Positions 18,823 to 27,717 of a DNA stretch of 64,000 nucleotides are shown here, one piece after another. The stretch lies in the NCBI RefSeq assembly GCF_000518865.1, contig NZ_KI912515.1, positions 62,001 to 126,000 on the forward strand. The letters are read 5' to 3'. How positions within the stretch are numbered: position 1 is the first letter of the stretch; every line of letters starts with the position of its first letter. The notes beneath the pieces were generated by a model that did not search any database, was not told the DNA's origin, and saw only the letters and a list, made by a program, of their open reading frames with translations. The position numbers and the translations under genes were made by a program. Source of the DNA: Bacillus sp. J37. GTDB lineage: Bacteria; Bacillota; Bacilli; Bacillales; Bacillaceae.

Positions 18823-19830
18823 TTATTTCTTAAGTAATAAATACACAAAGTAGGGTGCACCTATCAGTGCCACCATAATCCCCGCAGGTAGCCCATCGGG
18901 TTCAATTAAATTACGTCCTACTGTATCAGCAAACAATAAGAGAAAACCGCCAACTAATACTGCAATAGGAATAAACAATTGATTTCTTGGACCTACCAGG
19001 GCTCTTGCGATATGAGGTGCCATTAGCCCAATAAAGGAAATTCCGCCTGTTACAGATACAGCAGAGGCTGCAAGCGCGACAGCTGTTAACAATAAAACAA
19101 TCCGTTCTTTTTCAATAGAAAGACCAACACCGACTGCCACCGGTTCACTAAGGCTAAGAATGTTCAGACGGTTGGCTTTGTAAAGTGTAAAAGGGATAAG
19201 GATAATTAGCCAAGGAAGAAGGGCGAGAATAAACGGCCAGTCTGTACCCCATATATTTCCTGCCAACCACTTGGCAATAAAGTCAACTTTTACGCGATCC
19301 GCAGATGAAATGAGAACAATCATTAGGCCTGATAGAGCAAGTGAAAAACCTACCCCGATCAAGACCAGTCTAATTGGTTGTAATCCCACCTTTCGGTCAT
19401 AAGAAAAAACATAAATTAAGATGGCTGTCACGAGAGCGCCAAGAAAAGCAACGATCGGCAGCATATAGATAAATGAGCCTGAATCAATTGGGAAAAATAA
19501 ATAAAACAACGCAATTGCTGCCCCTGCACCGGAGTTTATTCCAATAATACCAGGCTCAGCTAACTCATTTCTCGTAATACCTTGCAGGATTGCTCCTGAT
19601 AATGCAAGTGCCATTCCTGCCAGCAGGGTAATTATAATTCGGGGCATGCGGATAGAAAATAAAACGAATTCATCCTTAAATGTTCCCTGGCCAAGGAGAG
19701 TAGGAATCATCCGGTTGTATGAGACAGAAGAAGTCCCAAGTCCCAGCCCAATAATAATTGTTAGGATAATAAGTACAATAAAAATAGCAATAAAAAGCCG
19801 CTGTTTTTTGACTAATGATGTTTGAATCAT
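18823..19830 (-). CDS. siderophore ABC transporter permease (FecCD family), second subunit
   Basis: A 335-residue permease with about nine or ten transmembrane helices. It has the FecCD/BtuC motifs: MALALSGAILQGITRNELAEPGIIGINSGA and the cytoplasmic GGISFIGLMAPHIAR coupling segment. It forms the membrane channel with the preceding FecCD protein for ferric-siderophore import. Its ATG overlaps the upstream permease stop by 4 nt (ATGA). Last gene of a Fur-controlled operon: ATPase, binding protein, permease, permease. Confidence 0.93.
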   Translation of the reverse strand: MIQTSLVKKQRLFIAIFIVLIILTIIIGLGLGTSSVSYNRMIPTLLGQGTFKDEFVLFSIRMPRIIITLLAGMALALSGAILQGITRNELAEPGIIGINSGAGAAIALFYLFFPIDSGSFIYMLPIVAFLGALVTAILIYVFSYDRKVGLQPIRLVLIGVGFSLALSGLMIVLISSADRVKVDFIAKWLAGNIWGTDWPFILALLPWLIILIPFTLYKANRLNILSLSEPVAVGVGLSIEKERIVLLLTAVALAASAVSVTGGISFIGLMAPHIARALVGPRNQLFIPIAVLVGGFLLLFADTVGRNLIEPDGLPAGIMVALIGAPYFVYLLLKK

Positions 19831-20906
19831 GAGAATGCCCTGCCTCCTTTCTTGACAATAAGTAAGAAGAAGGGGATGCCCATGACGGCAACAATTGCAA
19901 CCACCGGTGTTTCAAATGGAGCGTTCATCGTCCGGCCAAGGGTATCAGCTAAAAGCATGAAGGCTGCACCAACAATTGCTGACATCGGAATAATAAAACG
20001 ATAATCGGTTCCAACAATAGCCCTTGCTATGTGTGGAATCATAAGACCGATAAAAGCCATATTTCCAACAAGTGCGACTGAAGCACCTGCAAGTAAGATA
20101 ATCATAATGAAAAGAACGACTTTAATTTGAAAGGTCTTTTGACCAAGTCCAACTGCCACTTCTTCACTTAAACTAAGAATCGTTAACTGTTTTGAGAAAA
20201 ACAATGTAATAATCATTCCAATGATAATTACAGGTACGATGATTTGTAACTGAGACCAGGTTGTACCAACCAAACCTCCTGCTGTCCACATAGAAACATC
20301 TTTGGAAGTTTTCGAATAAAGACCAATTCCTTCTGCAATTGCATAGAGAAATGCTGAAATAGCAGAGCCGGCTAATACAATACGAATAGGGGAAAAACCG
20401 CCTTTTTTCATTGAGCCTATTCCAAATACTAATAAAGCCCCAACGCCAGCACCAATAAAGCAGGAAACCATCACCCAAAAGTAATTAGCTGATGGTAAAA
20501 ATGAAACCATGATTGCGAGCGCAGCATTAGCACCTGCCGTTAATCCAAGTAACCCGGGATCTGCAAGTGGATTCCTTGTCATTCCCTGCATAATAGCACC
20601 GGAAGTAGCAAGTGCTGCACCAACAAAAATTGCAGCAACCTCACGAGGTAATCGAATCTCCCGAATGATGGTGATTTTCTCATTTGTTATATTCGACATA
20701 ACCGAAAGCCACACATCTTTAACAGAAATATCGGCGGCTCCAAATACTAAAGAAATGATAAATAAACAGATAAATACTAGGATAGCAGCAACATATTTAA
20801 ATATAAATGGAAAGAATAGTTGGGTGTTCTTTTTCATGTATCTCATCTTTTCTTTGGATATTTTGGCCAGTGTAACGTTTACATAATGTTCTAAAGTCCT
20901 ATTCAT
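19827..20906 (-). CDS. siderophore ABC transporter permease (FecCD family), first subunit
   Basis: A permease of up to 359 residues with the FecCD signatures GAIMQGMTRNPLADPGLLGLTAGA and GNMAFIGLMIPHIAR and about ten hydrophobic helices. It pairs with the next gene to form the transmembrane dimer. The N-terminus is uncertain: the frame opens at 20906 without a convincing ribosome binding site, and Mets at 20846 or 20837 (KKNTQLFF...) give a more typical length. It is separated from the binding-protein gene by a strong hairpin. Confidence 0.9.
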   Translation of the reverse strand: MNRTLEHYVNVTLAKISKEKMRYMKKNTQLFFPFIFKYVAAILVFICLFIISLVFGAADISVKDVWLSVMSNITNEKITIIREIRLPREVAAIFVGAALATSGAIMQGMTRNPLADPGLLGLTAGANAALAIMVSFLPSANYFWVMVSCFIGAGVGALLVFGIGSMKKGGFSPIRIVLAGSAISAFLYAIAEGIGLYSKTSKDVSMWTAGGLVGTTWSQLQIIVPVIIIGMIITLFFSKQLTILSLSEEVAVGLGQKTFQIKVVLFIMIILLAGASVALVGNMAFIGLMIPHIARAIVGTDYRFIIPMSAIVGAAFMLLADTLGRTMNAPFETPVVAIVAVMGIPFFLLIVKKGGRAFS

Positions 20907-20913
20907 ACTTTAA

Positions 20914-20950
20914 CAAAAAATAGAGAGGAATTCTTTAAAAGAATTCCTCT
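20914..20950 (-). terminator. internal terminator-like hairpin in the siderophore operon
   Basis: AGAGGAATTCTTT (20924-20936) and AAAGAATTCCTCT (20938-20950) form a long stem. The minus strand then reads CTATTTTTTG. It lies between the binding-protein gene and the permeases, so only part of the transcripts would continue, a common way to make more binding protein than membrane subunits. Confidence 0.75.
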
Positions 20951-20975
20951 GTACCCAAAAACCAATGCTTGCCCC

Positions 20976-21914
20976 TTATTTTTCACCTAAAAATGATTCT
21001 TTAAAGAAGGCTAATTGGTGTTCTAGTGTGATTGGATCACTGAAGGATGCACCATTTCCTTCCATTTCATATACTTGATTGTTTTTCACAGCAGGAATGT
21101 TTTTATATGTTTCAGTTTCCTGGAATGAAGTATCTGCATCTGAATATTTACTTAAAATGACGTAATCACCGGCATATTCAGGAAGAACCTCAGCTGAAAG
21201 AGTATAGTAACCAGATTCCAATGCAACTTCTTTTACTTTTTCAGGCATTTTTAAGCCCATTCCTTGATAAAGAATTTCTGTTCCTCTTGCCCAGTTATCG
21301 CCGTATACATATAAATCTTTTCCATAGCTTTCAATGACAGATACTGTTGCATCTTCACCAATTTTTGCTTTAATTTCTTTACCGGTTTCTTCTACACGGG
21401 ATTTGAAATCTTCCACCCATGCTTTAGCTTCTTCTTCTTTGTTTAAAAGCTTACCGATTTCTAGATGCTGTGTTAAGTAATCAACTTTACCCCATGTATA
21501 TGTGACAGTTGGAGCAATTTCACTTAGCTTATCGACGTTTTTAATTGTGGAAAGTCCAATAATTAAATCCGGCTCTAGTTCAATAATTTCTTCTAAGCTT
21601 TCATCCGTTACTTCTACAGCATCTTTTAATTCATCTGCAAGAATTGGGCTGTTGATCGCCCATGATTCAGCACCTACTACGTTTACTCCTAGATCAAGAA
21701 CATTACCGGCAAATCCGGAAAGTAACACAACACGTTGCGGGTCAGCCGGAACTTCAACAGGTCCATTTTCAGACTCATATGTAATGGTTTCCGGTTGTTT
21801 ATTTTCAGGAGGGATGCTTCCGTTTCCTTCATTTTCAGATGTTGAATCATTGTTGCCGCATGCACTAATAACTAGCAACAGCAGCAGCGTGAATGGAATT
21901 AACAGTTTCTTCAT
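20976..21914 (-). CDS. iron-siderophore ABC transporter substrate-binding lipoprotein
   Basis: A 312-residue lipoprotein that captures a ferric siderophore outside the membrane. The signal sequence is LLLLLVISAC (lipid Cys19), followed by an Asn/Ser/Glu linker and a two-lobed type III binding fold (PQRVVLLSGFAGNVLDLGV, LEPDLIIGLS, then GxGLKMP and YAGDYVIL). It resembles the hydroxamate-type binding proteins of Bacillus, but the exact siderophore is not readable. The start is the ATG at 21914 behind AAGGGAG; the open frame extends further upstream inside the ATPase gene. The coding overlap with the ATPase is 50 bp. Confidence 0.92.
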   Translation of the reverse strand: MKKLLIPFTLLLLLVISACGNNDSTSENEGNGSIPPENKQPETITYESENGPVEVPADPQRVVLLSGFAGNVLDLGVNVVGAESWAINSPILADELKDAVEVTDESLEEIIELEPDLIIGLSTIKNVDKLSEIAPTVTYTWGKVDYLTQHLEIGKLLNKEEEAKAWVEDFKSRVEETGKEIKAKIGEDATVSVIESYGKDLYVYGDNWARGTEILYQGMGLKMPEKVKEVALESGYYTLSAEVLPEYAGDYVILSKYSDADTSFQETETYKNIPAVKNNQVYEMEGNGASFSDPITLEHQLAFFKESFLGEK

Positions 21915-22710
21915 TTTTTTCTTCTCCCTTAAGTAAATTATATGTGATGCACATCGGCTTGTTTGTACGTGGATCTGTTCCAACTTCAGCATCGATATTG
22001 AAAACTTTCTTTAATACATCATGTGTGATAACTTCTTTACAATCACCGGCTTTTATGACCTGACCATCTTTTAACGCAATAATATAGTCAGCAAATCGCG
22101 CAGCTTGGTTTAAATCATGTAAAACCATAACAATAGTACGTTCTTGTTCTTGGTTAAGCTTTTGGAGAAGTTCAAGCACTTCCAGTTGGTGAGCCATATC
22201 TAAGTAGGTTGTAGGCTCATCTAAAAAGATGATGTCTGTTTCCTGAGCAAGGGCCATTGCAATCCAAACTCTTTGACGTTGACCCCCTGATAAGGCATCA
22301 ACGGGTCTGAATTTAAAGTCCTTTGTTCCCGTTACTTCAAGTGCCCAATCAATTACTTCATAATCTTTTTTTGTTAAACGACCAAAGCCTTTTTGATAGG
22401 GGAAGCGTCCATAAGATACTAGTTCGCCTACGGTTAACCCACTGGCGCTTTCAGGTGTTTGGGGAAGGATTGCCATTTTCTTCGCGAGAATTTTTGTATT
22501 TTCCTTAGAAATATCTCCTCCGTCCAAAACGACATTTCCCGATTGATGTGGAATGATTCTTGTAATAGCCTTTAATAAAGTAGATTTTCCACAACCATTA
22601 GAGCCAATGATGGTTGTAATTTTTTTATCTGGAATCTCTACACTAAGATCTTTTACAATCAACCGTTCACCATATCCGATTTTTAAATTATTAGTGTAAA
22701 GGCGAACCAT
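21865..22710 (-). CDS. siderophore ABC transporter ATPase (FecE/FhuC type)
   Basis: A 281-residue ATPase with Walker A (GSNGCGKSTLL), Q-loop (ILPQTPES), signature (LSGGQRQR), Walker B (IIFLDEPTTYLD) and switch His (VLHDLNQAARFAD). This is the FecE/FhuC subgroup, close to B. subtilis YusV. It is first in the operon, behind a TTGACA-17-TAGAAT promoter (22877-22849, minus strand) with a Fur box just downstream. RBS is CGGAGG. Confidence 0.93.
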   Translation of the reverse strand: MVRLYTNNLKIGYGERLIVKDLSVEIPDKKITTIIGSNGCGKSTLLKAITRIIPHQSGNVVLDGGDISKENTKILAKKMAILPQTPESASGLTVGELVSYGRFPYQKGFGRLTKKDYEVIDWALEVTGTKDFKFRPVDALSGGQRQRVWIAMALAQETDIIFLDEPTTYLDMAHQLEVLELLQKLNQEQERTIVMVLHDLNQAARFADYIIALKDGQVIKAGDCKEVITHDVLKKVFNIDAEVGTDPRTNKPMCITYNLLKGEEKNEETVNSIHAAAVASY

Positions 22711-22818
22711 ATATGTAACCTCCGTTTATATAGGTTTTTTTGAATATCAGAATGTATAGAGTTAACTTAGTTTTTATGTCTAACAGCCGTTTATACGCAA
22801 AAAAAGAAATGATTGTAA

Positions 22819-22833
22819 TGAAAATGATTATCA
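22819..22833 (-). promoter_or_regulatory. Fur box of the siderophore operon
   Basis: TGAAAATGATTATCA matches the 7-1-7 Fur inverted repeat (TGATAAT-N-ATTATCA) with one mismatch. It lies about 15 bp downstream of the operon's -10, so bound Fur would block transcription when iron is plentiful. Confidence 0.85.
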
Positions 22834-22923
22834 TTACTGAATAATTAAATTCTATAATTCCATTTTACTATTGTCAACGTATAATTTCATGTTGTAAAAG
22901 TTAGGAAAGCGTTGTATAGTAAA

Positions 22924-22944
22924 TGAGAATGATAATCATTGATA
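22924..22944 (+). promoter_or_regulatory. Fur box of the flavoprotein gene
   Basis: Two overlapping 7-1-7 matches (22924-22938 and 22930-22944) centred on GATAATCATT lie right after the TATAGT -10 (22915-22920; -35 TTGTAA 22892-22897, 17-bp spacer). Confidence 0.8.
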
Positions 22945-22966
22945 TCCAAGCTAAGGAGTGAAAGGA

Positions 22967-24016
22967 ATGGACTCACAAGAAATATATGATGTAACAATCA
23001 TTGGGGGAGGGCCAGCAGGACTTTACTCAGCTTTTTATAGTGGACTTAGAGAAATGAAAACAAAATTAATTGAATTTCAACCACAGCTCGGTGGAAAAAT
23101 ACATGTATATCCCGAAAAAATGATATGGGATATTGGTGGGCAAACACCTATTCTTGGAGAAAAATTAATTGAACAATTAGTTCAACAAGCATTAACATTT
23201 GATCCAACAGTTGTTTTAGGTGAAAAAATTGAATCGATTTCACGTGATGAAAATGGAATGTTTACATTGTTAGCTTCCTCAGGATATAAGCATTTATCAA
23301 AAACAGTCATTATTGCTGTTGGCGGTGGTATATTAAATCCGCAAAAGCTTGAAATTGAAGGAGCAGAAAAGTTTGAGGTTTCAAATCTCCATTATACAGT
23401 AAAATCGTTAAAACGATTTAAAGATCGTACGGTTGTCATTTCAGGTGGAGGGAACTCAGCAATAGACTGGGCCAATGAACTGGAACCAATTGCAAAAAAG
23501 GTGTATTTAGTACATAGAAAGCCAAACTTAACCGGACATGAAGCCCAAATCACACAATTGATGAATAGCACAGCTACTTGCATTTATCGAACATCAATTA
23601 CAAAGCTAATTGCTCGTGAAAATCATGAAGATATTGAAAAGGTAGAATTAACAAATCAAGAATCAGGAGAAGTCACCTATTTACCTGTAGATGAGGTCAT
23701 TATTAATCATGGTTATGAACGAGATGCATCATTACTTAAAAATAGTCAGTTGGCTGTATCCTTAATTGATCATTATTTTGTTGAAGGCACTTCCAGTAGT
23801 GAATCTTCAATTAAAGGAATGTATGCAGCGGGTGATATTTTGAAGCATGAAGGAAAACTTAACCTGATTGCAGGAGCTTTTCAAGATGCAGCAAATGCTG
23901 TAAATAAGGCAAAGCAATATATTCAACCGGACGCTTATGAAGTTGGAATGGTGTCTTCACATAATGAGTTATTTAAAGAACGGAATAGAGATCTTGTGAA
24001 GCAGATGATCAAATAA
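22967..24016 (+). CDS. ferredoxin/flavodoxin-NADP reductase-like flavoprotein (YumC/YcgT family)
   Basis: A 349-residue thioredoxin-reductase-fold enzyme. It has the N-terminal FAD motif (TIIGGGPAGLYSAFYSG), the NADPH motif (VVISGGGNSAIDWANEL) and the C-terminal AAGDI segment with LIAGAFQDAANAV. The redox-active CxxC of true thioredoxin reductases is absent, which defines the Bacillus-type ferredoxin-NADP reductases. Control by Fur and divergence from the siderophore importer suggest it supplies electrons for reductive iron release; that role is inferred. The start is the ATG at 22967, since AAGGAG (22953-22958) overlaps the upstream GTG. Confidence 0.88.
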   Translation: MDSQEIYDVTIIGGGPAGLYSAFYSGLREMKTKLIEFQPQLGGKIHVYPEKMIWDIGGQTPILGEKLIEQLVQQALTFDPTVVLGEKIESISRDENGMFTLLASSGYKHLSKTVIIAVGGGILNPQKLEIEGAEKFEVSNLHYTVKSLKRFKDRTVVISGGGNSAIDWANELEPIAKKVYLVHRKPNLTGHEAQITQLMNSTATCIYRTSITKLIARENHEDIEKVELTNQESGEVTYLPVDEVIINHGYERDASLLKNSQLAVSLIDHYFVEGTSSSESSIKGMYAAGDILKHEGKLNLIAGAFQDAANAVNKAKQYIQPDAYEVGMVSSHNELFKERNRDLVKQMIK

Positions 24017-24022
24017 TGTTAA

Positions 24023-24052
24023 TGTCCCATTATGTTTATGGGGCATTTTTTT
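24023..24052 (+). terminator. intrinsic terminator
   Basis: TGTCCCAT (24023-24030) pairs with ATGGGGCA (24038-24045), followed by seven T. Confidence 0.88.
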
Positions 24053-24114
24053 AGTATAAATAAATATTTTATTTGTATCATGTAAAATCTGCCTTAGGAA
24101 GAGTAAGTGAAAAA

Positions 24115-24264
24115 GCCTACCATTCCTCACCAGCACAAAAAGCACATGATCGGAAGATAGATGCTTAATTAAGGAAACAAGGATTTAAAGTCACGAGGGT
24201 AAGTGGCAGCAACATTGTAAAACGTATGCCCCATGTTCTAAAGAGAGTAAATAACAAGGTTGAA
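24115..24264 (+). pseudogene. relic of a small DUF559/VSR-like nuclease domain
   Basis: In one frame the segment reads AYHSSPAQKAHDRKIDA, a stop (TAA 24166-24168), then LRKQGFKVTRVSGSNIVK and a short helical end. The order H-x-S-x-x-Q-x-x-x-D-x-x-x-D, then L-x-x-x-G-x-x-V-x-R-x-x-G-S-x-I, is the C-terminal half of endonuclease-like DUF559 domains. There is no start codon, no ribosome binding site and an internal stop, so it is a decayed fragment. The remaining part of the 24053-24536 gap shows only an incomplete GAGAG hairpin (24270-24300) and AT-rich DNA. Confidence 0.45.
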
Positions 24265-24536
24265 TTAATAAGAGAGAAGGCTAGAAACCCTCTCTCTCCG
24301 ATTTATCAAAATCAATTTCTTGCTCCTTTATTTCTTCCTTTATTCTATTTCAAGAGATTTCCATAATTAAACTAGTTGATTAATTAACCTTCCGGTATAT
24401 ATAATTAATAAAAGAGTGCTAATTAATCTTTAAAAATTTTTAATCGATACCTAACAAAGTCTTAGGAAAGAATGACAAAAATAGCAAAGGTCATTCGTTG
24501 TGAAAATTCTGGTAAGTAAAAAAGGGGGATACATCT

Positions 24537-25271
24537 ATGAAAAGAAAAGTGACTTATCTTTTCATTAGTCTCGTTGCAATAATCATGATAGGTTTTCTTG
24601 GTTTCTTTACATGGTCACAACAAACGTATGAGCCATCGCAAAAGCTTTATACACTGGTAAATAAAAAGGACATTAAGTATGACAAAGATTGGATTATCTT
24701 CAACTCAAAAGATAATAATCAAGTGGGAATTGTATTGTATCCTGGGGCAAAAGTAGAACCGGAAGCATATAGTTACTACGGTAAACAATTAGCAAAGCAA
24801 GGTTATCTAGCCGTTATACCTAATGTAAATCTTAACTTCGCATTGTTTGACTCGAACAAAGCACAAGAGATAATAGATACTTACTCCTCTGTCCAAAAAT
24901 GGATTGTAGGTGGTCATTCTTTAGGCGGTGTTACTGCATCTAAATTTGCGTATAATCACCCTAAAGAAATTGATGGTGTGTTCTTGTTAGGTTCTTACCC
25001 TGATGAAGGAACTGATTTCTCAAAAAGGAATCTTCCTATGCTTTCAATCTATGGTGAAAAAGATGGTTTATCAACGGTAGAGAAAATTGAAGATACAAAG
25101 CATTTGTTGTCAAAAAAAACAACCATGCATGAAATAAAAGGTGGTAACCATGGTCAATTTGGCATTTATGGAGCACAAAAAGGGGACTTTAAATCATCTA
25201 TAACTGTAAAGAAACAACAGGACGAAATGGTTAGTGTTACTACGACATGGATAAAAGAAAATATTAATTAA
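24537..25271 (+). CDS. membrane-anchored alpha/beta hydrolase
   Basis: A 244-residue hydrolase with one N-terminal transmembrane helix (about 5-25) that anchors the catalytic domain outside. The nucleophile elbow is GGHSLGG (Ser about 130); the acid is probably the Asp in YGEKDGLS and the catalytic His is in GGNHGQFG. It belongs to the dienelactone-hydrolase/PF12695-like group; the substrate is unknown. RBS is AAAGGGGG. It stands alone in an accessory stretch next to a nuclease relic. The gap after it (25272-25490) contains only an unsupported 38-codon frame. Confidence 0.85.
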   Translation: MKRKVTYLFISLVAIIMIGFLGFFTWSQQTYEPSQKLYTLVNKKDIKYDKDWIIFNSKDNNQVGIVLYPGAKVEPEAYSYYGKQLAKQGYLAVIPNVNLNFALFDSNKAQEIIDTYSSVQKWIVGGHSLGGVTASKFAYNHPKEIDGVFLLGSYPDEGTDFSKRNLPMLSIYGEKDGLSTVEKIEDTKHLLSKKTTMHEIKGGNHGQFGIYGAQKGDFKSSITVKKQQDEMVSVTTTWIKENIN

Positions 25272-25490
25272 CAATTTGTTATAAGAGAATTCTGTTGAAG
25301 GGTGATGTTTATAAGTCAATGGATCTTTTAATTAAAGCCTTATGAGCAAAAAACATTCCAGTCAAAAGGTAAAAGTAAAAAATAGTACACGTGTTGATTG
25401 GAGAAGTTGCGAATCGCTAAATAAACAAAATGACACTAAAATACATTATGAGACTTAGATCTTTTTACTTAAATAATCAAGGAGAAAAAA

Positions 25491-26156
25491 ATGATTGATA
25501 CAATACTCTATTTTCTGCTTAGTATTTGCTATTTAACGTTGCTTCTTTTAAGTATAAAACTTATACAAAAGAGAACCGTATCCTTTTATATGATATTTCT
25601 ACCTCTTGTTATAGTTGGTCTGATTTACGATAATATCATCATTTCTATGGGATCATTTATCGGCGAAGGTAATGTACTCCTTTTTTTAAGTGTGTTTCGC
25701 TTTTGGTACCATGCTTTATTTACGCCTACTCTTTTACTTTTTGCTTACGGAGTAGCTAAGCAGTCTAAACTTCAATGGGCTAACAAATTTATATTCAAAA
25801 TCACCTTTCTAATGGGTACACTTGCTCTTATAAGCTATGAGATTATAGAGACGATTAATAAAAATCCGGCAATAATACGCGAGTATGGCATCGTTCGATA
25901 TACTCTTGTAGGAGTCTCTGGTCCACCTTTAATGGTTATTATTGTGGCATTCATTTTGCTTATTGTTGGAGTATCCCTATATCGCAAAACACGATGGACG
26001 ATAATGATGATTGGGGTAGCTATTATGATTGCAGGAAGTGCTATACCTATTAACCTTCCAAGTACAGCTATAATCAACTTATTTGAGTTGTTCTTTATCT
26101 TTTCTTTATTTTTAACTCAGCGTTATATTTCTTTATCAATAGATGATAGAGAGTAA
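25491..26156 (+). CDS. multi-pass membrane protein of unknown function
   Basis: A 221-residue protein with about seven hydrophobic segments spread over its whole length and short polar loops; charged residues cluster after helices (KLIQKR, YRKTRW). No catalytic motif or family signature was recognised. RBS is AAGGAG, 8 nt before the ATG. The reading frame stays open for another 72 codons after the TAA at 26154-26156 (next entry). Function not assigned. Confidence 0.7.
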   Translation: MIDTILYFLLSICYLTLLLLSIKLIQKRTVSFYMIFLPLVIVGLIYDNIIISMGSFIGEGNVLLFLSVFRFWYHALFTPTLLLFAYGVAKQSKLQWANKFIFKITFLMGTLALISYEIIETINKNPAIIREYGIVRYTLVGVSGPPLMVIIVAFILLIVGVSLYRKTRWTIMMIGVAIMIAGSAIPINLPSTAIINLFELFFIFSLFLTQRYISLSIDDRE

Positions 26157-26375
26157 AATAATGTCTTTTATTCTTATGAGATACTCCACGTAATTGTTGG
26201 ACTACTTATTAGCTTTGCATGCGTTTATCTTTCATTTAGGAAATTAAAAGGTAAAATTCCAAATGTTTCTCTTGTCAGTAAAAAAACAAAGTTAGTTAAG
26301 TGGATTTTATGGTGTGAGTCTTTAAATTTATATCCAAAAGAGAAAATTAAGAAGCTTAGATATTGCAGAATATGA
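26157..26375 (+). other. 72-codon open frame in phase with the preceding gene, no start codon
   Basis: Directly after the stop of the membrane protein the same phase stays open to a TGA at 26373-26375. It encodes a hydrophobic helix (ILHVIVGLLISFACVYLSF) and a basic tail (KKTKLVKWILW). No ATG, GTG or TTG opens it and no ribosome binding site is present. It may be the severed 3' end of a longer gene, a readthrough extension, or chance. Confidence 0.3.
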
Positions 26376-26458
26376 TATATTTCGAGGGGAATTCTAGTTA
26401 TTCAATTTTGTTTAAAAGGCAGCCCTCTATTTGGCTGGAAATGATAATGGAGGTTTTC

Positions 26459-27301
26459 ATGGATAAACAACTGGCTGTAGTAACAGGAGCATCAAGTGGG
26501 TTTGGGTTATTAATTTCTCTGGAGTTTGCGAAAAAAGGCTTTTATGTTATTGCGACAATGAGGGATATAAAGAAACGATTCATGTTGATAGAGGAAGCTG
26601 AGCGTTATGGAATAAGAGATGATATTGAAGTATTCCCATTAGATGTAACGTCAAAGGATTCCATTGATCAATGGAAAGATTTTATCAACTCAAAAGGTCG
26701 AATTGATGTTCTTTTGAACAATGCCGGTTTTGCCGGAGCAGGATTTGCTGAAGAAGTTTCGCTTGAAGAATATCGTCAACAGTTCGAGACAAACTTTTTT
26801 GGAGTTATTGGGGTGACACAGGCCATATTACCAATGATGAGAAAGCAGGGGAGGGGGAAGATTATAAACATGAGCAGCATTAGTGGACGTGTTGGCTTCC
26901 CGGGTCTATCTCCATATGTTTCCTCCAAGTATGCACTTGAAGGATGGAGTGAATCGCTAAGGTTGGAGCTCAAACCATTTGGGATAGATGTTGTCTTAAT
27001 AGAACCTGGCTCCTATCAAACAAGTATCTGGACCAGTGGTAAACAGATAACTGATAAATCGTTACATAAAGATTCTCCGTATTATAAAGTAATGACAAAA
27101 CTGGAGCAGTATATTGAAAAAGGATCCGCTTCATTTGGTAATCCTTCTGATGTATCCAGATTTGTTGCATCAATTGCAGTGAAAGAGGGGACATCATTAC
27201 GATATCCAATAGGGAAGGGAGTTAAATCTTCTATTCTATTAAAAACAATTTTACCCTGGTCATGGTTAGAAAAATTCATTCTAAAAAAACTGATGAAATA
27301 G
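26459..27301 (+). CDS. short-chain dehydrogenase/reductase
   Basis: A 280-residue NAD(P)-dependent oxidoreductase of the classical SDR family. It shows TGASSGFG (cofactor), DVTSKDS, NNAGFAG, the catalytic Ser in MSSISGR and YVSSKYALEG (Tyr-x3-Lys). The ATG at 26459 is chosen because GGAGG lies 5 nt upstream; the frame continues upstream without support. The RLELKPFGIDVVLIEPG segment is typical of SDRs acting on lipids or steroids, but the substrate is unknown. Followed by a terminator. Confidence 0.9.
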   Translation: MDKQLAVVTGASSGFGLLISLEFAKKGFYVIATMRDIKKRFMLIEEAERYGIRDDIEVFPLDVTSKDSIDQWKDFINSKGRIDVLLNNAGFAGAGFAEEVSLEEYRQQFETNFFGVIGVTQAILPMMRKQGRGKIINMSSISGRVGFPGLSPYVSSKYALEGWSESLRLELKPFGIDVVLIEPGSYQTSIWTSGKQITDKSLHKDSPYYKVMTKLEQYIEKGSASFGNPSDVSRFVASIAVKEGTSLRYPIGKGVKSSILLKTILPWSWLEKFILKKLMK

Positions 27302-27338
27302 GAGACTGCTTTTTGGCATGTCTCTATTTTTAATTTTT
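27297..27338 (+). terminator. intrinsic terminator of the SDR gene
   Basis: AATAGGAGAC (27297-27306) pairs, with one bulged G, with GTCTCTATT (27320-27328); T-runs follow. Confidence 0.75.
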
Positions 27339-27473
27339 TACATAGCAACAAAGTTAAGTAGCCTAATTCTTTCAACAAAATCCTTCATTTTTTTCTATTA
27401 AAAGACATCTAGTAGGGAATCTAACTAAGTCAAAAGACAGGGTTTTTTAGGTCGAATAGCAACGAATTTTGTA

Positions 27474-27620
27474 TGTTTACAGAGTTGTATACATGTACAC
27501 AAAACGTATACTTGATGTATACAAACCTGTTTACTTGTATACAAACATGAATGCATAGCGGTTTAATAGGATGTATACAATTTTGTTTCGGGTGTAAACA
27601 AATTCGTAAACATGTATTCA
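27474..27620. repeat. candidate parC centromere: octamer array in three 28-bp triads
   Basis: Eleven copies of an octamer close to TGTATACA lie upstream of the parM-like gene. Nine form three identical layouts of octamer, 4 bp, octamer, octamer: 27474/27486/27494, 27516/27528/27536 and 27593/27605/27613. Single copies lie at 27505 and 27572. Five are exactly TGTATACA; the others differ by one or two bases. Direct repeats placed before an actin-like/ribbon-helix-helix gene pair are the normal form of a type II plasmid centromere and of autoregulation by the DNA-binding partner. Function here is inferred. The rest of the 27339-27717 gap holds the promoter region and nothing else recognisable. 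Confidence 0.75.
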
Positions 27621-27717
27621 TATTGAACACATCGAAAGTATGATTGACGCTCTTACCCCATCCCCTTACTCTTGAAGTAGTAGAATTAATATTCATTTTT
27701 AGGAGAGGGATGGTTTT

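Noticed and set aside
25342-25458. 38-codon plus-strand frame before the unknown membrane protein
   Set aside because: Polar low-complexity product, no ribosome binding site, no recognisable family.
27474-27620. CRISPR array
   Set aside because: The repeated unit is an 8-bp palindrome with short irregular spacers; it has no CRISPR repeat-spacer form and no cas genes nearby.
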